Shown here: positions 24,805 to 38,790 of the stretch, piece after piece | Layout of the letters: the number at the start of each line of letters is the position of its first letter | Position numbering within the stretch: position 1 is the first letter of the stretch | Assembly (NCBI GenBank): GCA_036345935.2 | Contig: JADWOT020001372.1 | Coordinates: 105,992 to 169,991, forward strand | Reading direction: 5' to 3' | Length of the DNA: 64,000 nt | From: Taenia hydatigena | Lineage: Eukaryota > Platyhelminthes > Cestoda > Cyclophyllidea > Taeniidae | Position numbers and translations under genes: made by a program | Notes under the pieces: model-generated | Databases searched by the model: none | What the model was told of the DNA's origin: nothing | What the model saw: only the letters and a program-made list of their open reading frames with translations

Positions 24805-27800
24805 TTCCTTCACCCAGCCTTCGGCGCAAATAAAAGACAGGTCTAACGGGCCCTGACATCCGCCAGGACAAAAAGACCCGTTTCACAGCGCACCCAGTTA
24901 TCATGACTAGCAAACCTGCTCCCATGTCTTTGGACACTGTACCCATATTTGTTTCCATGCCCCCATTTTGCGCAAACTATCAACTATTTAACCTGCTCTG
25001 AACATTAAAGCTCAAGAGTTGTTTTTATTAGATGTGCTTTTTAAAGCACTCAACTCCTATAAATCTTCTCTCTTTACTTTGCAATTACGAGACCACGCGT
25101 ACCAAAAAACTCTCTAACAACTAATACAAAGCCCGACATTCCGCTCCATTCTCACTGAGCCATTACCAAAAGGGGTCTAATCCTGGGAATATTTATAGTG
25201 CAACTTTAGATCACAAATAAATCAATTGGGTCGTGTACTGATAATGGATATGTAGTGATTCAAGGCTACATTATAATAAATGCGTTGCCGTCAATCCTAG
25301 AATCTTCCTCCAAAAGTATCAAAAATGTTTATTATTCCTGGTTGCCTTTGAGGACCTACTAAAAATCGCCTTGCACCATTTATAACAAATTGCTAGGAAT
25401 GGTAATAGCTGTCATTTTAGGCCTATCGGTTATTGATTATTTGGCTGCAAGGCTGATGCATCTAAAGCCACTCTCTCTCATTTAAACTGAGACTAGAACG
25501 TCTGCATCTTCGTAAGCCAGAGAAATGATAAGTATTCATTTCCTGTTTTAAATTTTTTATAAATATGATGCCTTTAGAAGGGCATATCTCAGGTCCTGAT
25601 GATATGATAATCAATAGCGTTTATCGTTAAGGCCAAACTAATCGCATGACCCTTGTTAATTAGTGATGAATTTAAAGCTCAAGTTAGCAAGTAATTCTGC
25701 ATTTTAGCCACATTAAAAGGGACACTAAGACGTTGAATGATTAAGAATTGTAGGGAGATTTATTGCGGAAAGATGGATACCGTTGGTTGAATCTGTACGT
25801 AAGCCAAAGCGCACTCATGCCCCTAGCGACTAACACGTAGGGGCGTGCATATTGACCGTGTGATCTGTGTGCTCACCACGTTGCAATCCCACTTGTGGGC
25901 ATGCCTGTTCACCTGTAAAAGGTACTTTTCTAGGGGACGTGTGCATCACCAAAAATGGCTTGTGCACAAAATTACCTGTTGACCGCGCATTAAATGAGCT
26001 TTACAACCAAAATCTACTCAGATTTCTAATATTTCGCCTACTTAATAAGTTTTAAGGATGGCTTTACTTCTGATAACTTTGCACCATCTAATTCCACTTC
26101 CGTTTAGTTTGGCTTTTAGTCCTCCGTTCCTCCATAAAGCTAATTTTACAAAGAATTGCCTAGTATTCAGCGTGGGGTGGGACATGGGTGAGATTCGCTA
26201 CGTGGACGGTGAGTCTTAGTCGCAGTCTTCGGTTTTAAATTTTATTGGCACTTAAAAATAGGTTGATGCGATGTGGCAAAACGAATTCTAATATGATTGT
26301 GGTTTCCTACTGTAACTGCTAATCAAATGGTAGGAAATGTGCGGAAAGTTTTACGCCTCAGGTGCAAGAAGTGAAACGCAAGGAGACGCAGCAGTTCTTG
26401 AAGCCTAATGTCATCTCTTGACATGACCCAGTTGACGCGCGCTTACGCAAGTGTATTTCACCAATCAGATTGGACTTGTCTAAGGTTTGTCATGACAACG
26501 TATTATTCGGGGAACTTGTTGGTAACAGGACGTCATAAGGCATCCATCACAAAAGTAGGTGTGCAAGCCTTTTACTTGCGACGCACTTATGGTCGAGTGA
26601 ATTATTATTGTGTTTGCATATTGACGCTTGGTGGATCAATGCTTTCTTCTACCCCACTTCTTTCTGATGCTGTCCAACAAGTCCTAAGCAAACCCTCAGT
26701 GTCAGTGAAATGGAGTAAAATTCTGTTCTTCGACCAAATTAGCTAGGCACAAGAATATATGAGAAGAGGAGTGTACGTCCTTGCATGTGAGCAATGTTTG
26801 CGGCCCCTCAAATTGTAGTTGGTCACTGGGCAGAGGTACGCGAAATGCATCCATACTTTGAACACCTGCTTAAATTAAATTATTAATGTAAGCAAAATAC
26901 TTCGATTTTGCGTAAGAGTTTTGCATAATAGTCGGCAAGCAATGACAGGAATAGCTATCACTTAAGGCTGTTGGAGAGAAATAAAATGAATGGTTGTGCT
27001 GCCGAAAGCAACAGACCTTCCCTCATTGGCAAGTCATCGTTAAAAAGCTAAACTCCTGTGGCTAGTGCGGAATGGATTGCAGATCCGCTTGAAATGATCT
27101 GAGATCTGTTTAGTCAAAAAACTTGGATATATATCATAAAATGCTCTGCTTTGGGAGCAATTAAGACTCGCCTAGCAGTCGAAATGATAATGGCATCATC
27201 CATCGACTTGCCTTTGCGCCTCTTTTTGATTTCTGCTGATACGATTGACTGTACTATTTTTAATAGGCAACGATTTCTGTAGGCTAGCTAGTCCATATTT
27301 GCATGCAAGAAAGTTCAATGCACTAAATGCAGAAAAAAAGACATCAAAATGGAGCATAAATGTTGGGCTTTGAGAAATTTCGCGTCTTATTATAGTTGCA
27401 TTTAGGAAGGATTTATATCGAATAACCACGCCTTCTAAGAAGAAATATTAAATGAAGGGGACTTCAAATATGGTGAGTGATGTAGCGGATCTACAGAGCT
27501 ACGACTGAATAAAGTAGCTAAGCTGAAGTGACTTTGGGTACCTTCTCTATATGATACTTGCCGATTCTAAGGGATTGTGCAAAGGTGTTGAGACCTAGAA
27601 TTTTCTAGAAAGTTGCCACGATTACGGCAACGTCTTGAAAATAAAATAAAGTATGACGCCTTGATGATGCAGGCATTGCAGAAGTTTTCATGTCATCAAG
27701 CATGCTAAGAGTTTAAAATTCACAGTAAAGCATCGATAATTCAAGATTACCCGATGCCATGTGTAATTTGCCATTTTCATATGCCCAGCTGTTGCTCTTC

Positions 27801-30800
27801 ATGCCTACACGTCAATCTCTACCATAACAATTCCTTGTACCCTCTCTACCAATACATTGTCTCAGGATAGACCTGATCACCGACTTTTCGCAATGTTACA
27901 CATTGCATAACGGTTTGGATCTTACACCATGCGCATTTCGTCATTCATTTGGTGGTCCTCAGCAATTGTTCCACCTCACGTATTTTAAGAAGGTGGCTGT
28001 GTACAATTAAAATTAATGATTTTTATCTTTATAAAGTGATCCACTTGCTAGAAGATAGAGTTACATCCTAGAGAAGGAATTTAGAAATATGAGCAAATTT
28101 TTTCTAAACCCTCAACTCCAAAGCGCGTGTGAGACGAAGAGGCACATGTGACACAAAATTTAGATTTAACTTGTGCATAAAATGCGCCTTACAGGTGACG
28201 ACGTTGCCTGTTGCTGTCGTTTGCACTTGTCAGATTTTCTTCTCTTAGCTTATTGCCAAGTAAGAATCGACAGAATGATTGCCTACCGCTCAGCGGTCCC
28301 TCGGAACGCCACGACTGGAGCATGAGCTGAGCTTCCAGACTAATTAAAGTGGGTCTATTTTGAACAGATGTGAGAATAAATGTGGCATAAGGGGAATGGA
28401 AAGTGCAGTGAAGCAGAGAGCAGAACCGTACTAATTCGAGATGGCCCGTAAGTAGAGAAGTGATGCTGCTTCCCAGTTCGCAGCCAACTTTGAAGACGAT
28501 GTTGGATGAGGCAAACGCGGATTACAGGCAGTTGGATGGTTGCTGGCTAAGGATCAGTGAGATCTCTCCTCATAGTGCACGAAATCTGTAAATTGTGTCT
28601 CATTGCAATGGCTACGCAGAAGAAGTGGCCGTGCAGTTTATTTTTACTATTCTTAAATTGTTTCGGTTGTAAATCGAACGCCGTGAGTATTTCCTGCTAG
28701 AAAGACGAATTACCTAGCCCGAAATGATGCCCAACCACGTTGACTCGGTCGTGAGTGACTGTATTCATTTATGCAGACGATATGATGGATGTTGATGGGA
28801 TCAACATGACCGAGGAAAAACAGTGCACACAAGACTGCCAAACATTGGGATAAGGCGACAAGCCTTGTTACTGATAACTGTTGAGTACATTGGCAACCAA
28901 ACTTTATCTAACCTTTCACTTAATTCAACCATTACGTTAGTTTGCTGGTCACTACTTACTGCAAGCCTCCAATTCATTGAATACATCTAAAATTTTGTAT
29001 AATATTTTGAGACGGCACAGCGCACACAGCCGTACTTTCTAGTCGCGAGGAGAGGATACTCCACCTAAACCCACAAACACACTACTTATCTGGTTGGCTA
29101 ATCCCTTTATTTCCCTGCGATCTACAAGTCGAAAGGAGTACCTCAGTGCCTTTTAACGACACCAATGTCGTGCCTCGAAACTCACCAGTAGCACGTAGCG
29201 AGTTGTCATAATTCATTAGGACCAGCTTACTTTCCATTAACTAGGAATGAAAACAATAAATTTGTCATAGCTTGTCGTTGGCGCTAGCTAAACAAGACTA
29301 AAAAAGTTCAAAAGCACCGTCAACTAAGTTAGTACTGATAATACGTCCGGCAAAGTTTTTTCTCTTTTATTCACAAACTAGCAGCACTGACTCTTCTATT
29401 TTAACCCCCAAAAAGTGTTTTTGGCAAGTTGGAATCTATTTTAATTCCATTACTTTGTAAAACATTGTAGACCTCCTAAACTCGAATACTTCCTAATTCA
29501 GCGAATTGGTTGACATTATTTATTCAAACTATAGATGCTTGCGAAATAATGAATTCTCAAGTTTATTGGTTAACTTTAACAAATTTAGTCCCATTATTTC
29601 GCGCCATCCCAACAATGCGTCGTCTTCATCAGCTATTAGCTACCACATCATGCAATACAGTAAAAAGGACATTAGCAGAATTATTACTTTCTCATAAGTT
29701 TCCAAATTGCGCTCAAGTGAATTGTTTTTTTTCCTTAGTACAACATTACCTGTAGGAATTTTGCTGTCATTTAAGAGCAAGTGCAAATTGCACGCGGGCA
29801 TAGCTTTTGAGTAGAAACTGTCGAGGAAGGCGTGCTGAATCACAACTCTTGCAATACAGTGTAAGTCTATATTCTTCCTAATTATTAGTTCAATGACCAC
29901 CTCTCCGACCGTACTTAAAGTACTACAAAGCTGACAGCAACTCCTCCTTCAAATCGTTTTGTACACCCTTGCTTGCATTTGTGTTCCTTTTCCCTTGCAT
30001 TTTCTGTAAAAATGCAAATGTTAGCACAGTGTGGATACCACAATGGTTTTTTACGCGTAACAGATGGAAAGTATGGAACCAAACACATGTCATCCAAGCA
30101 ATAGTAGGGCGTGCGACATAGCAAAATTTTCGGAATGTAACAATCGATCCGGGACAACAGTCAACTGGAGAAGCGGCACTTTACAATAATTGGCCAGGGT
30201 CCAAACTCTTCCAAGCATTGCTTCAAAGCAATGAATTTAAAAGCTGACGAGGAAAAATGCGCACGGTGGTGAGCAGAGATAGGACCGGATTCAGGAATTT
30301 GTAGCGAAAATTACAAAACATACTTTGGTTGCGAGTACATGTAAGGCAACACCTTTTTAATCCCTCCACCGCTACTTGCAGTACTGTGTGTGACAATTTG
30401 TTAAGTCTAAAAAAACGGGAGCAGAGGGATTTGCGAGGAATAATCTCAGCAATCCTGGGTGGAGCGAAGTGATGAATAGTAGGCGAAAAATGCATCAGTG
30501 TCACGTTTCAATGCAAAGGCAGTTGCCAAGAATCTGCAACTATTTCGACATTGCAGCGGTAGATTTATTGATGAATGTTAACACTTGGTTCTAACGCCGA
30601 TTACTTTCCCATTTCATGGATGGTTGGCTGGATAGCAGATATGGGTTAAATACAGCACTTGGTAATTTTGCGGGAAGGCATTAGGATGCGGAGGAGATAA
30701 GTAAAACTATGTACCATGTTTCAATAGGCAAGTCGCTTTTGGGGGCTGAGGTAACCTAACTATCCTGCAACGTGGTTGTCATTCTGCCACATCTCAATTA

Positions 30801-30912
30801 AGTGTGATGGTGGTCAGTCGACATAGCTTTGCCTTTGGATGAGACACGTTTGTGCGACACGCATCCATACAGGGTTACCTCAATGTAGATATCAACAGCA
30901 TGCAGGATAGCG
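24805..30912. other. No gene recognised
   Basis: AATAAA occurs near 24826 and may end the FN3 transcript. A plus open frame at 26408-26746 (112 codons) has no domain, signal or splice support. Nothing else is seen. Confidence 0.4.
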
Positions 30913-31173
30913 TCAAAGTTTGCCGCGACGAACCTGTAAATTAAGCAAACTTCCATATAGCGCGCTTGCTCTCGAGGCATCCTGCATTGAGCAGCCAGGC
31001 GCCCGTAGGTGCCCCAGAACGGCAAAGAAAGACGTCTCACTGTTCGTCGACATCAGTAGACGGACATAGTACACAGCTACAGCGATGCCTTGAGCGAAGT
31101 TGAAGTGCCCCATGTCGAACGAGCACACAGGGTCAGAGGAAAGGGTGTCGATAGCAGGAAGATTTTGATCGCT
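30913..31173 (-). other. GC-richer patch with overlapping open minus frames
   Basis: One minus frame reads from about 31173 to 30913 and includes DMGHFNFAQGIAVAVYYVRL and SETSFFAVLGHLRAPG. A second overlapping minus frame continues to 30798 with ARYMEVCLIYRFVAANFDAI. The two could be one frameshifted coding remnant of a membrane or mobile-element protein. No family is recognised and no convincing splice sites were found. Confidence 0.2.
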
Positions 31174-32016
31174 TTAGACCTCTTTTTCTCACTGTAGACG
31201 TCAAAGATGGACAAAGTGATCAAAAAGCGACTAAAAGCGTCTCATTTTATCTAAAGATTCTGCAGGGAATTCGAGGAAGTGTAAAATGGGTGCAATTTAT
31301 ATGCAAGCAATTAATGTTAACGGCACTCTTTAGTGCAAGGAAGCAACTAGTGTCAGCGTCGACAAAATTAAAATTTGCGTGGCACAATAGAGCAAAGAAG
31401 GCTAAAGTATTGTATCGGCAAAATTGTTGCAATTATTTGTAAAGTTAATGCTTTTCCGTCTGGCCCCATGCTTTACCTTAATGTGTGCTGTCTCTGCGTA
31501 TCCAACGCTAAGTGCTGCCAGTGAACATTTAATGCTTAGTAGTCATTGTTAGGCACGATCACAGTTTTTGGAATGGCGTGGAGCACGATGGTAACTCAAG
31601 GTAAAGGTCTGGTCAGGGTATTACAGGCCACATGTTTACGCAACTGAAGTCATTTTAGATTCGTGACAATGTAAGCTGCATTAAGGAGTTTGACTCCAAT
31701 TCGACTAAATTAATTTTTGTTTTAGAAATTCAAAGTGATAATTTGTTACGAGGGTTTTGGCAGCTATTTATGCACAAGTAAGCATAAAGAGGAAAGCCCT
31801 TTTCATTTCGCGGGAATCAATGCATTCCAAACGCACGAGTAAGCTTAATGCAGGGACGATTTTTACCTTAGCGCCGAACGTACTTATAAAGATGGACGAT
31901 TAATACGCAAACATGAAAGCCTTGCTGCATTTTTAATTCGCTAATGCATCCTATATACCCAAAAAGAAAGCCCCAAAGGGAAGATTGGTGCAGATTGAAG
32001 CACAGGTATCTAGTCA
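31174..32016. other. No gene recognised
   Basis: Short open frames only; no motifs, repeats or splice-supported exons were seen. Confidence 0.4.
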
Positions 32017-32022
32017 TTTATT
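32017..32022 (-). terminator. AATAAA polyadenylation signal
   Basis: TTTATT on the plus strand reads AATAAA on the minus strand, about 15 nt past the TAA at 32038-32040. This close placement supports the preceding frame as a last exon. Confidence 0.4.
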
Positions 32023-32037
32023 AAGCATTTGCAAGTG

Positions 32038-32273
32038 TTAATCAGAAATAACAACATTCGTTTCGCCTTCGAAACAAGAGAGGAGTAGAGGAAGGCTTGT
32101 ACACCTATGACTAGCTCCTTCACCTCCGTGGCACATAGAGGCTTCTTCACAAGCATCGGTGTAAGCGCAACCTCGGTCGTGTTTGCTGCATACCACCATT
32201 GCTGCGACCATCTCCACGGCTGCGCACACGTAGATCAAAATTGCGGCTTCTGCACAGACCACAATACCCACTT
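32038..32273 (-). CDS. Possible last exon: membrane segment plus Cys-rich tail
   Basis: A frame opens after an acceptor-like ATGGATAG (phase 1) at 32273 and ends at TAA 32040-32038. It has a hydrophobic segment (ILIYVCAAVEMVAAMVVC) followed by a Cys-rich tail with six Cys, in contexts such as SKHDRGC, TDAC and SHRC. There is no ATG at its start, so it would need upstream exons, which were not identified. The AATAAA just past the stop is favourable. A secreted or membrane protein C-terminus is possible; no family is recognised. Confidence 0.35.
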
Positions 32274-35200
32274 CTATCCATAAAGTGCATAATGCATGAA
32301 TTTATCATAAATCTTGAATCACCTACCCTTGAGGAAATGCGATCCCAGCGTCACCTTTGGCAAGCGACTAGGAAGAAGCGGTGCTGTAGTTCCCAGTCTT
32401 CATGTTATCTGGAGAGTTTGCATATAAGAATCGCCAATCGTCCGAGATTCGAAATCTGCATATTGCACCTGATTGATTTATCTGTGATGAAATGATTGAT
32501 AACTGAGAATTATCCGTGGCCGAGATTTGATAGCGCTTGAATTTGTTCGCCTCTGTCGGAAGTTGAATGCAATGGTAATGTAGCCCGTCCATCCGCCTTT
32601 GTTATTAAGACTTTTTTACTTACAGAATAGTTTGGCTTCCAGAGAATCCTCAAAGGCAATCGGTACCGTAAAACTGTAGTAATTTATAAGCATAAATAGA
32701 TGAACACAGTTGTGGGTGATAGGACGGGCCTTGTAAGCCTTCTTATAAGTGTAATCAAGGGATCGCCTAGGAGTGCGAGCTGAATGATTGTAGGACTATT
32801 CAGCTGCAGAGAAATCAACCACTCTGCCTACCCCATGTTTTGACTAATTTTTGGAGAGGAATGCATTGTGTGCTCCTGACGATTCCCTCGCCCATCCTAC
32901 TGACTCGATTTCCATTCGCACAACTGCAAATTGTGCTGCCTGCTAGTCAAACAACTTTATCCGCGATGGGGCAGCGTTCACTGTTTAGCAGACTGATGAT
33001 TGGCGTGCTATCGCCAAGAGATTTTGTGACATAGAAAGCACACTATCATCCATTCCTGTGCCTAGGCATGAAGAAGAAAGAAGGCAGTGAACAGTTCTTT
33101 TTTTAAGTCAGAAATGTAGGAGCGATTGCCAATGAATGAGCAGCGCTTGCTAAATATGAAGCATTATATGGCAAGGACTTGTAAAATTAGCTCTAAAGAA
33201 ACTTTCACACACGTAGCTTGACCTGTTTTGATGCTTCTACTCCGTCGAAAGATGTGGTAGTGCTGCCCTCACAATCTATCAGCGAATGATAACTCTCCAA
33301 CATTTACCACTGGTAAGCCAACTTAAGTGTTTGAAGCATTATTATGCATTCCAGAAAGAAAGTAGGAAGAATCGTGAATAAAAGGAACCAATCCTAAAAA
33401 GTAGACCCTTTTTGTTTGCGCATGATTTTGAAACTATATGCATAGGCGCAGTGGAAAAGAGTTGGTAAAATTTGCAAATGAAAACAAATTGAAGACGACG
33501 GATTAATAAGTTCCTACGAAACAAAACGATTTAAGAATAATAGTGTTAATTAATTAATTAATTGGATTTCCATTCACAAAAAGCAATCTTACATGTCTGT
33601 GTGCATTCAAATAGAACCTCGACTATAACCACCAGACACGCAGTCAGTCCTTCAATATGAATTGCGCAAGAAAGCTGTTACAGCAATACGGAATCACTCT
33701 GTAGGTTATCTGGTAATCGGTTGTGAGTGACCAAAAGCTTCCTTAACACTATCGAAAATTGTGACAGGGTGCTGCGAACACTCATGCCGTTTGAAAAGGC
33801 CTAACCACTGTAATTGCCACTTGGCGTATCTTTGAAGAGCAAAAAGCCAGGAAAGCTTCATATTAAAAAGCAAAGAATTGAATTGTTGGGAAAAGAGGCA
33901 GAGAATGTGGTGAGTGAAGGATGGATTGAAAGAAGTTGAGAAGCAAGGAGATGTTCGAAGGTTCCCCATTGGCAAAAACTATGCACCCGGGCGAACCCGA
34001 TTAGAGTCCGTAGCAGGCTTCAACACAGCAGAATGACATGTTGGGCCTCCACCTGGGGTCAGATTCTTGCTAATCACTACCGGTCCTGAAGCGCTGCTAC
34101 GACCGTACCCAAACTGAGGCTGTCACTCACTATCACCGCCTTGCTTTGCCACCACTGCACACCTCACAAATTCGCTATGCCGTGCTGTCCACTTCCAGGT
34201 TGTGGCGACTCTATGTAAGAATGAGCAACCCTCAGCTAAAATATGCGCTACCGATTTTTTTAGACACCTTTTTTAAAGCTCTTTAATTTTAAATAGCGTG
34301 TAAAACGCATAAGTCTTAGGCGCATTTCTCGAATGAATTGACACCCAAGCACCTCCTATTTTATTGTTTATGCATATAGATTTTGCACCAACTTATTAAC
34401 AAGAGACCGAGCCAATGCCTTGACGTCAATAACAAGCACTGGGACTAAAATTAGTCAACTCAGGCCAATCCGAGTTCTTACTAGCGTGCTTAAGGCTAAA
34501 GTCGGTGTTCGTCAGGTGATGACAGTGCCACCAGAGTTTAATAAATCAGCAAAAGTCGAGCTGACTCGTGACAAAATGGAGAAACTTTTGTAAACTTAAA
34601 CTTTACCAATCCTTTCCTTCACAGAGACGATTGATATCAACAAAGAGGCAGCATTGGCAGCAGACGCATCAGCAGTAGTGTTGCTATTTTCGTTCGCAAT
34701 ACAAGCTGTTAATGCTTAAGCAACAAGCTTGAATGACCACTTAATATCAGTGAATTATATCCAAACCACCTAAAACAGTGTTAGAACACAGAGACGGCTA
34801 TTTAGCAGGTGGCGGACAGAAGTAGGCTAGAAAGTTTGGCAACGTGGACCCATAGTAAATGACGCTATGATAGGCGCACCGGTCTTGCACTTCTATGCAG
34901 AAGTCGTTGCCTATGTGTGCACTGAGCGTAATGTTATGGTGAAAAAAGGCAAAGCTGTAAATGATCTCAGTTTTAACGATTTCGCGACGATACTGTAGCA
35001 AGAGTTTAAAGACAAAATTGCCGTATTAATCCACTTACAGGAATTCGACCACTGTCTTGACCGTATCACACCCTACTTTTGTAAGGAAATTAAGTTTTGG
35101 ATTAACCGAGGATTAATGACTGATAAGCATGGAAAGCAATGAATGAAAAAGGTAGTCAGATAGTCATAAGTACTACAAAATGCAAAACGGAAACCCCAGA

Positions 35201-37047
35201 ATAACCCACTCAACAGAAGCGCTGTTCAGCTGCATTTACGGTTTTCTCTGCGGTTCCACGCCGTTCACGAAAGGGAAATCTAAGGATGTGATGGCAGTGA
35301 CGACAGCCATTTTGGATTTGGTTTCTTCTCTCCTCAATGCTGGCGCCTAAACACAACCGTCCCCTTCTTCCCCACATTCCCTTCTTCCTTGCCGCTACCG
35401 CGGTGAAGCAAATTACATCCACCTCTTAGGAATTGAGTAAAAATAGAAAAATGGATTTGATAAGACTTTAAGTGATAGACAGAGATGCAGAGTTAATACA
35501 TGTTTGAATAACTGTAATGATTGTGATTTGTTACAGCATGTTCTAGAAGATCTTTTAAGAAAATATTAATGATATTAAAAGTAAAGCCTAGCCATACTCT
35601 AGACTTAATTATCATTACCACACCATGCGCTATTCACTTGGAAGTTTATTGTTTTGCTCCAAGGAAGCCTAAGCAGGTATCATCAAACAAAGCACAAATA
35701 TTTGCTGACAAAACAACACTAACTACGGCGAATCGACAGCTTATTGTAGCGCCTAAAAACAAATTAATTAAAAAGACCAAGTAAAGAAGCGCAGAATCGA
35801 CTCAGTATCAATAACGTATTGCCAAATTTGGAGCAGGCCTGTGAGAGTGAAGTCAGTGATCTTGGTGGAAACTGTGCTGGCTCTTCTCACCACTTATTGA
35901 CGGTACCGATGCCCAGAAGGGGAAAGGTGCCTATCGCTGCCACCAGGCAAATAGGTCAACAACCTGAGTGGGGCCAGATATCATGCCCATCATCCACTGC
36001 TCATTCCTTACTGCGATGCAAGCGTTAGGAATGATGAACCACTTCCGTACTCAGTGACGTATCTCGAAATTTGTAGTTGAGTTTTACTAGGTGCTGAAGC
36101 ATTCGGTGCAAGGTATAGCATCATTTTGATTTTCGGACAACAGGTAGGCTTATCGGTCAATTATGCGATGCAGTATTCACTTCACCTTTGCGAACCAAAG
36201 CTTAGAAGCGTAGATAGCAATGGCTCAGTGTATTGCAAATTGGTAAACACACAAAGTTGTCTTTTTGGGCTAACGAAGGATTTTGGCTTATAAGAACCGG
36301 ACCATGGTCCAATTTCACACAGGCGTACAGTTAGTTTCACTTTTCTTCTCAGCGCCGCATATGAACAATCGCAACTCCTTTCAGCATGCCTTCTTTGACC
36401 AACTTATCGTAGCGATTTCTAGTCTGCAAACCACTTTTTTTCCGGTAAGATGCAATCTTTTGCGAAAGCCCCCCAAACTTCTCAAATCATATAGAAATCC
36501 ACCTACACAAGCAACCATGATCAGGATAAGAATTAACAATAGATCCACAAAATGTTCTGTTATACGTGTAATTCTGCTCAAATAGCTTAGAGGTGATTAA
36601 ATATTCGTGAAAGGAATGTTGAGACAGCTTGTTTTAAGCTTGATAAAACGCGGACAAATGAAAACATATTAAGCATTTTTGCATTTGTATGTACAGCTCA
36701 TTAAAGTCAGTGGTCTGTAAAGCCACGCTAGACTATTGGTCATACGTCTTTGCCGCGGCATTAAATGCATATGTTCCAGCATCTAAAGTGATGGCAACAT
36801 CAAATCAGCAAAGCTTGACTAGATTTGAAAAGTAAGATACACCTCTTTTCATCGCCGATGAGACTTCTTTACGCAGTAAAATATCGAGCAATGTGCATCA
36901 ACACTCTTTTCGTACTATATTATCGAGTGCTCTGAGGAGGCATAGAGTTAGCATACAACCTGCTAGAGACTTGCACACTTTACCAAAGAAATAGCACGCA
37001 GTCGCATTTTACTCAAGTAATTGGCAGAGGAAATCAAAGCATTGTTG
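32274..37047. other. No gene recognised
   Basis: Contains an AATT tetranucleotide run at 33546-33563. A minus frame at 36381-36570, after an acceptor-like TTGAGCAG, has a single membrane-type segment (LLLILILIMVACVGGFLY) followed by basic residues; it could be an isolated transmembrane exon, but nothing around it supports this. The GC-richer stretch 34010-34220 has no clear frame. Confidence 0.35.
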
Positions 37048-37523
37048 TTAACAGTAGTTATGAACTAAGTTAAATGGACAAACAGCTACGGGGGTAGCAT
37101 AGGCGCATGTTAGGTATTCAGCAAAGCATTTTGTGCAGTGAAGACGTATTTCTGAATCCGCATTTCCTTGGACTGCAGCATGTTGAAATAAAGCATGAAG
37201 TTATCAGGAGTTTGAATGAAACCCCAAAGCTATAGCCGAGTAACAGAGCACATATCACGTTCACTTAAAATTAAACAGACCTCTACTCACAAATACGTGC
37301 TCTGATGGTATAAATGAGAAGCGAATTAAAGTTTTTAAACATAATGTAACAAAAGTGGCAGGCTGTTTTGAGAGCCGGAAGAAAGTGGCTATGCTGCTTT
37401 TGTCATGCATGAGTCGTAAATATTAATTATATCTTGCTTAGACATGGTAGCCCAACATTCCATTTCACTTCATGCTTGCTCCAAAGCATATTGTCTCTGA
37501 GTGTCCAATATTTGCTGCTGCCA
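37048..37523 (-). pseudogene. Decayed C2H2 zinc-finger gene (copy D)
   Basis: Exon 4 (37172-37048, 125 nt) and exon 3 (37362-37291, 72 nt) align with copies A and B, separated by a 118 nt intron with a GTGAGT donor and a CTGCAG acceptor. Exon 4 keeps DSEIRLHCTKC, as in the intact copies, but is 3 nt shorter and has neither zinc-binding His. Exon 3 is exactly 15 nt shorter, which removes the second His of finger 2; it keeps both Cys of finger 3 (CHFC) but has Tyr and Arg in place of its two His. Both deletions keep the frame. A remnant of exon 2 is probable at about 37523-37468, without Cys pairs. Exon 1 was not found. Zinc binding is lost in at least fingers 3 and 4. Confidence 0.75.
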
Positions 37524-37889
37524 CTGAAAATCAAGCGCTTAGCAGTTAGTACCAGGCAAAAGAACACAGATCATAGTTTTTGGCAGGATATTGTAGAGAC
37601 CGTGCATAAAATTTCATGATTGCGCGCAGCCCCCTCAAGGTCTCGGCAATTTTGCAAAAATAAATTACATAACTGACAATGATTTTGTATCGAACTTGTA
37701 TGGCCTTGACTTCAAAAGGCTTACCTCTCATACATCAGAATAGACACGTTTCGTTAGAATTTCGGTTCAGAAAATTAACAAATACAATAAGTAAAAACAA
37801 AGAAATGCTAACATTTCCTGAGGTTCGGTGGGAGTCGACTTCGTTTTCTGTGCACCCGGTGACGAAATATGAAATTGGCCGTCGAGATG

Positions 37890-37985
37890 CTGACTAGACT
37901 GTTTATCGGCAATTTTAGCATGCACCTTGCTGAGGCGTACTACATATGAGGGAAAAAGGAATAAGACACCTTAAAGGTGAATGCG
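37890..37985. repeat. Dispersed repeat C, copy 1
   Basis: Resembles 39018-39115 in the same orientation (shared CTAGA, then CAATTTT, GCAT-rich and AGGGAA-purine blocks in the same order). It lies between decayed zinc-finger copy D and repeat B copy 2. No coding frame is evident. Confidence 0.4.
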
Positions 37986-38472
37986 CGTGCCAACAGCACG
38001 ACAGCAAAGATGGTGTGCAAAGGCTACTTAGTTATTTACTGCTTCATAGCGGTGCAGTCACTGTCGATGAAAGCATCCTACTTATTTGTAGAAATTGGAG
38101 ACCAGGTGTAAGATTGTTACTTCTTTTTACTTAAAGGAAAAATTCCAATCTTTAAAAGGGTGTGTATTTTGCATTATTTCTATTTACAGCCCTTATAAAT
38201 GATGGCGCTGGCCTTGGAATTGGATCCAAACAACATTCGATTCATGAGGTGCACAATTGTGGACCTTAGCTATGGTTCAGTCTTATGGAAATGCCAGCTT
38301 CATTGCCATGTTGCCGGCTGTTGATAGACTCAGGACTAGCCACTCGCAAACTTCTCGGTTTTAACAAAGTTGTGCCCTCTTTTTCTCACTGTTATCCAAG
38401 CTCACTAATTAACTAAGCGCTGACTTCCCTTACCATTGAGCCTACTGGCATGAAATTACAAAGACCAATTCC

Positions 38473-38790
38473 TAAAAAGGCTAACGTTCTGCTAGATAGG
38501 CATCTGCAATTTATTTGGTGTTTTTGCCTTGACTACAAGCAAAAGTTTTTAGCAAATCTCATTGTCGTCTAAATTTTAAGCACATTTGTGGTGAGAATAG
38601 TTATCTCAGCTCTGCCGTACTTGAAGTTGACCTCAGAAAACAGAGAGTTGCTCATCAGGCACCGTTCCGTCGCACAAACGGCAAAGTGAGCTCTTATAAA
38701 TGCTCATTTTGCTAAGCGAAATCCTTGGTCAAAATTAACTCACTGAGTGAGATTCAAGACTGAGTTTCTGGTGGAAGGGATGATAACCCC
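38473..38790. repeat. Dispersed repeat B, copy 2
   Basis: Partner of 7049-7376. It lies upstream of decayed zinc-finger copy D, as copy 1 lies upstream of intact copy A. The distance from exon 3 is about 1.1 kb here and 1.6 kb at copy A. Confidence 0.55.

Noticed and set aside
29915..30157. Minus open frame of 80 codons with several Cys
   Set aside because: No standard domain, signal peptide or splice support.
33200..33280. Minus-strand patch ending in a CATCAAAA-type donor like exon 2 of the zinc-finger genes
   Set aside because: Only one of the Cys/His ligands is present and a deletion is needed to align it.
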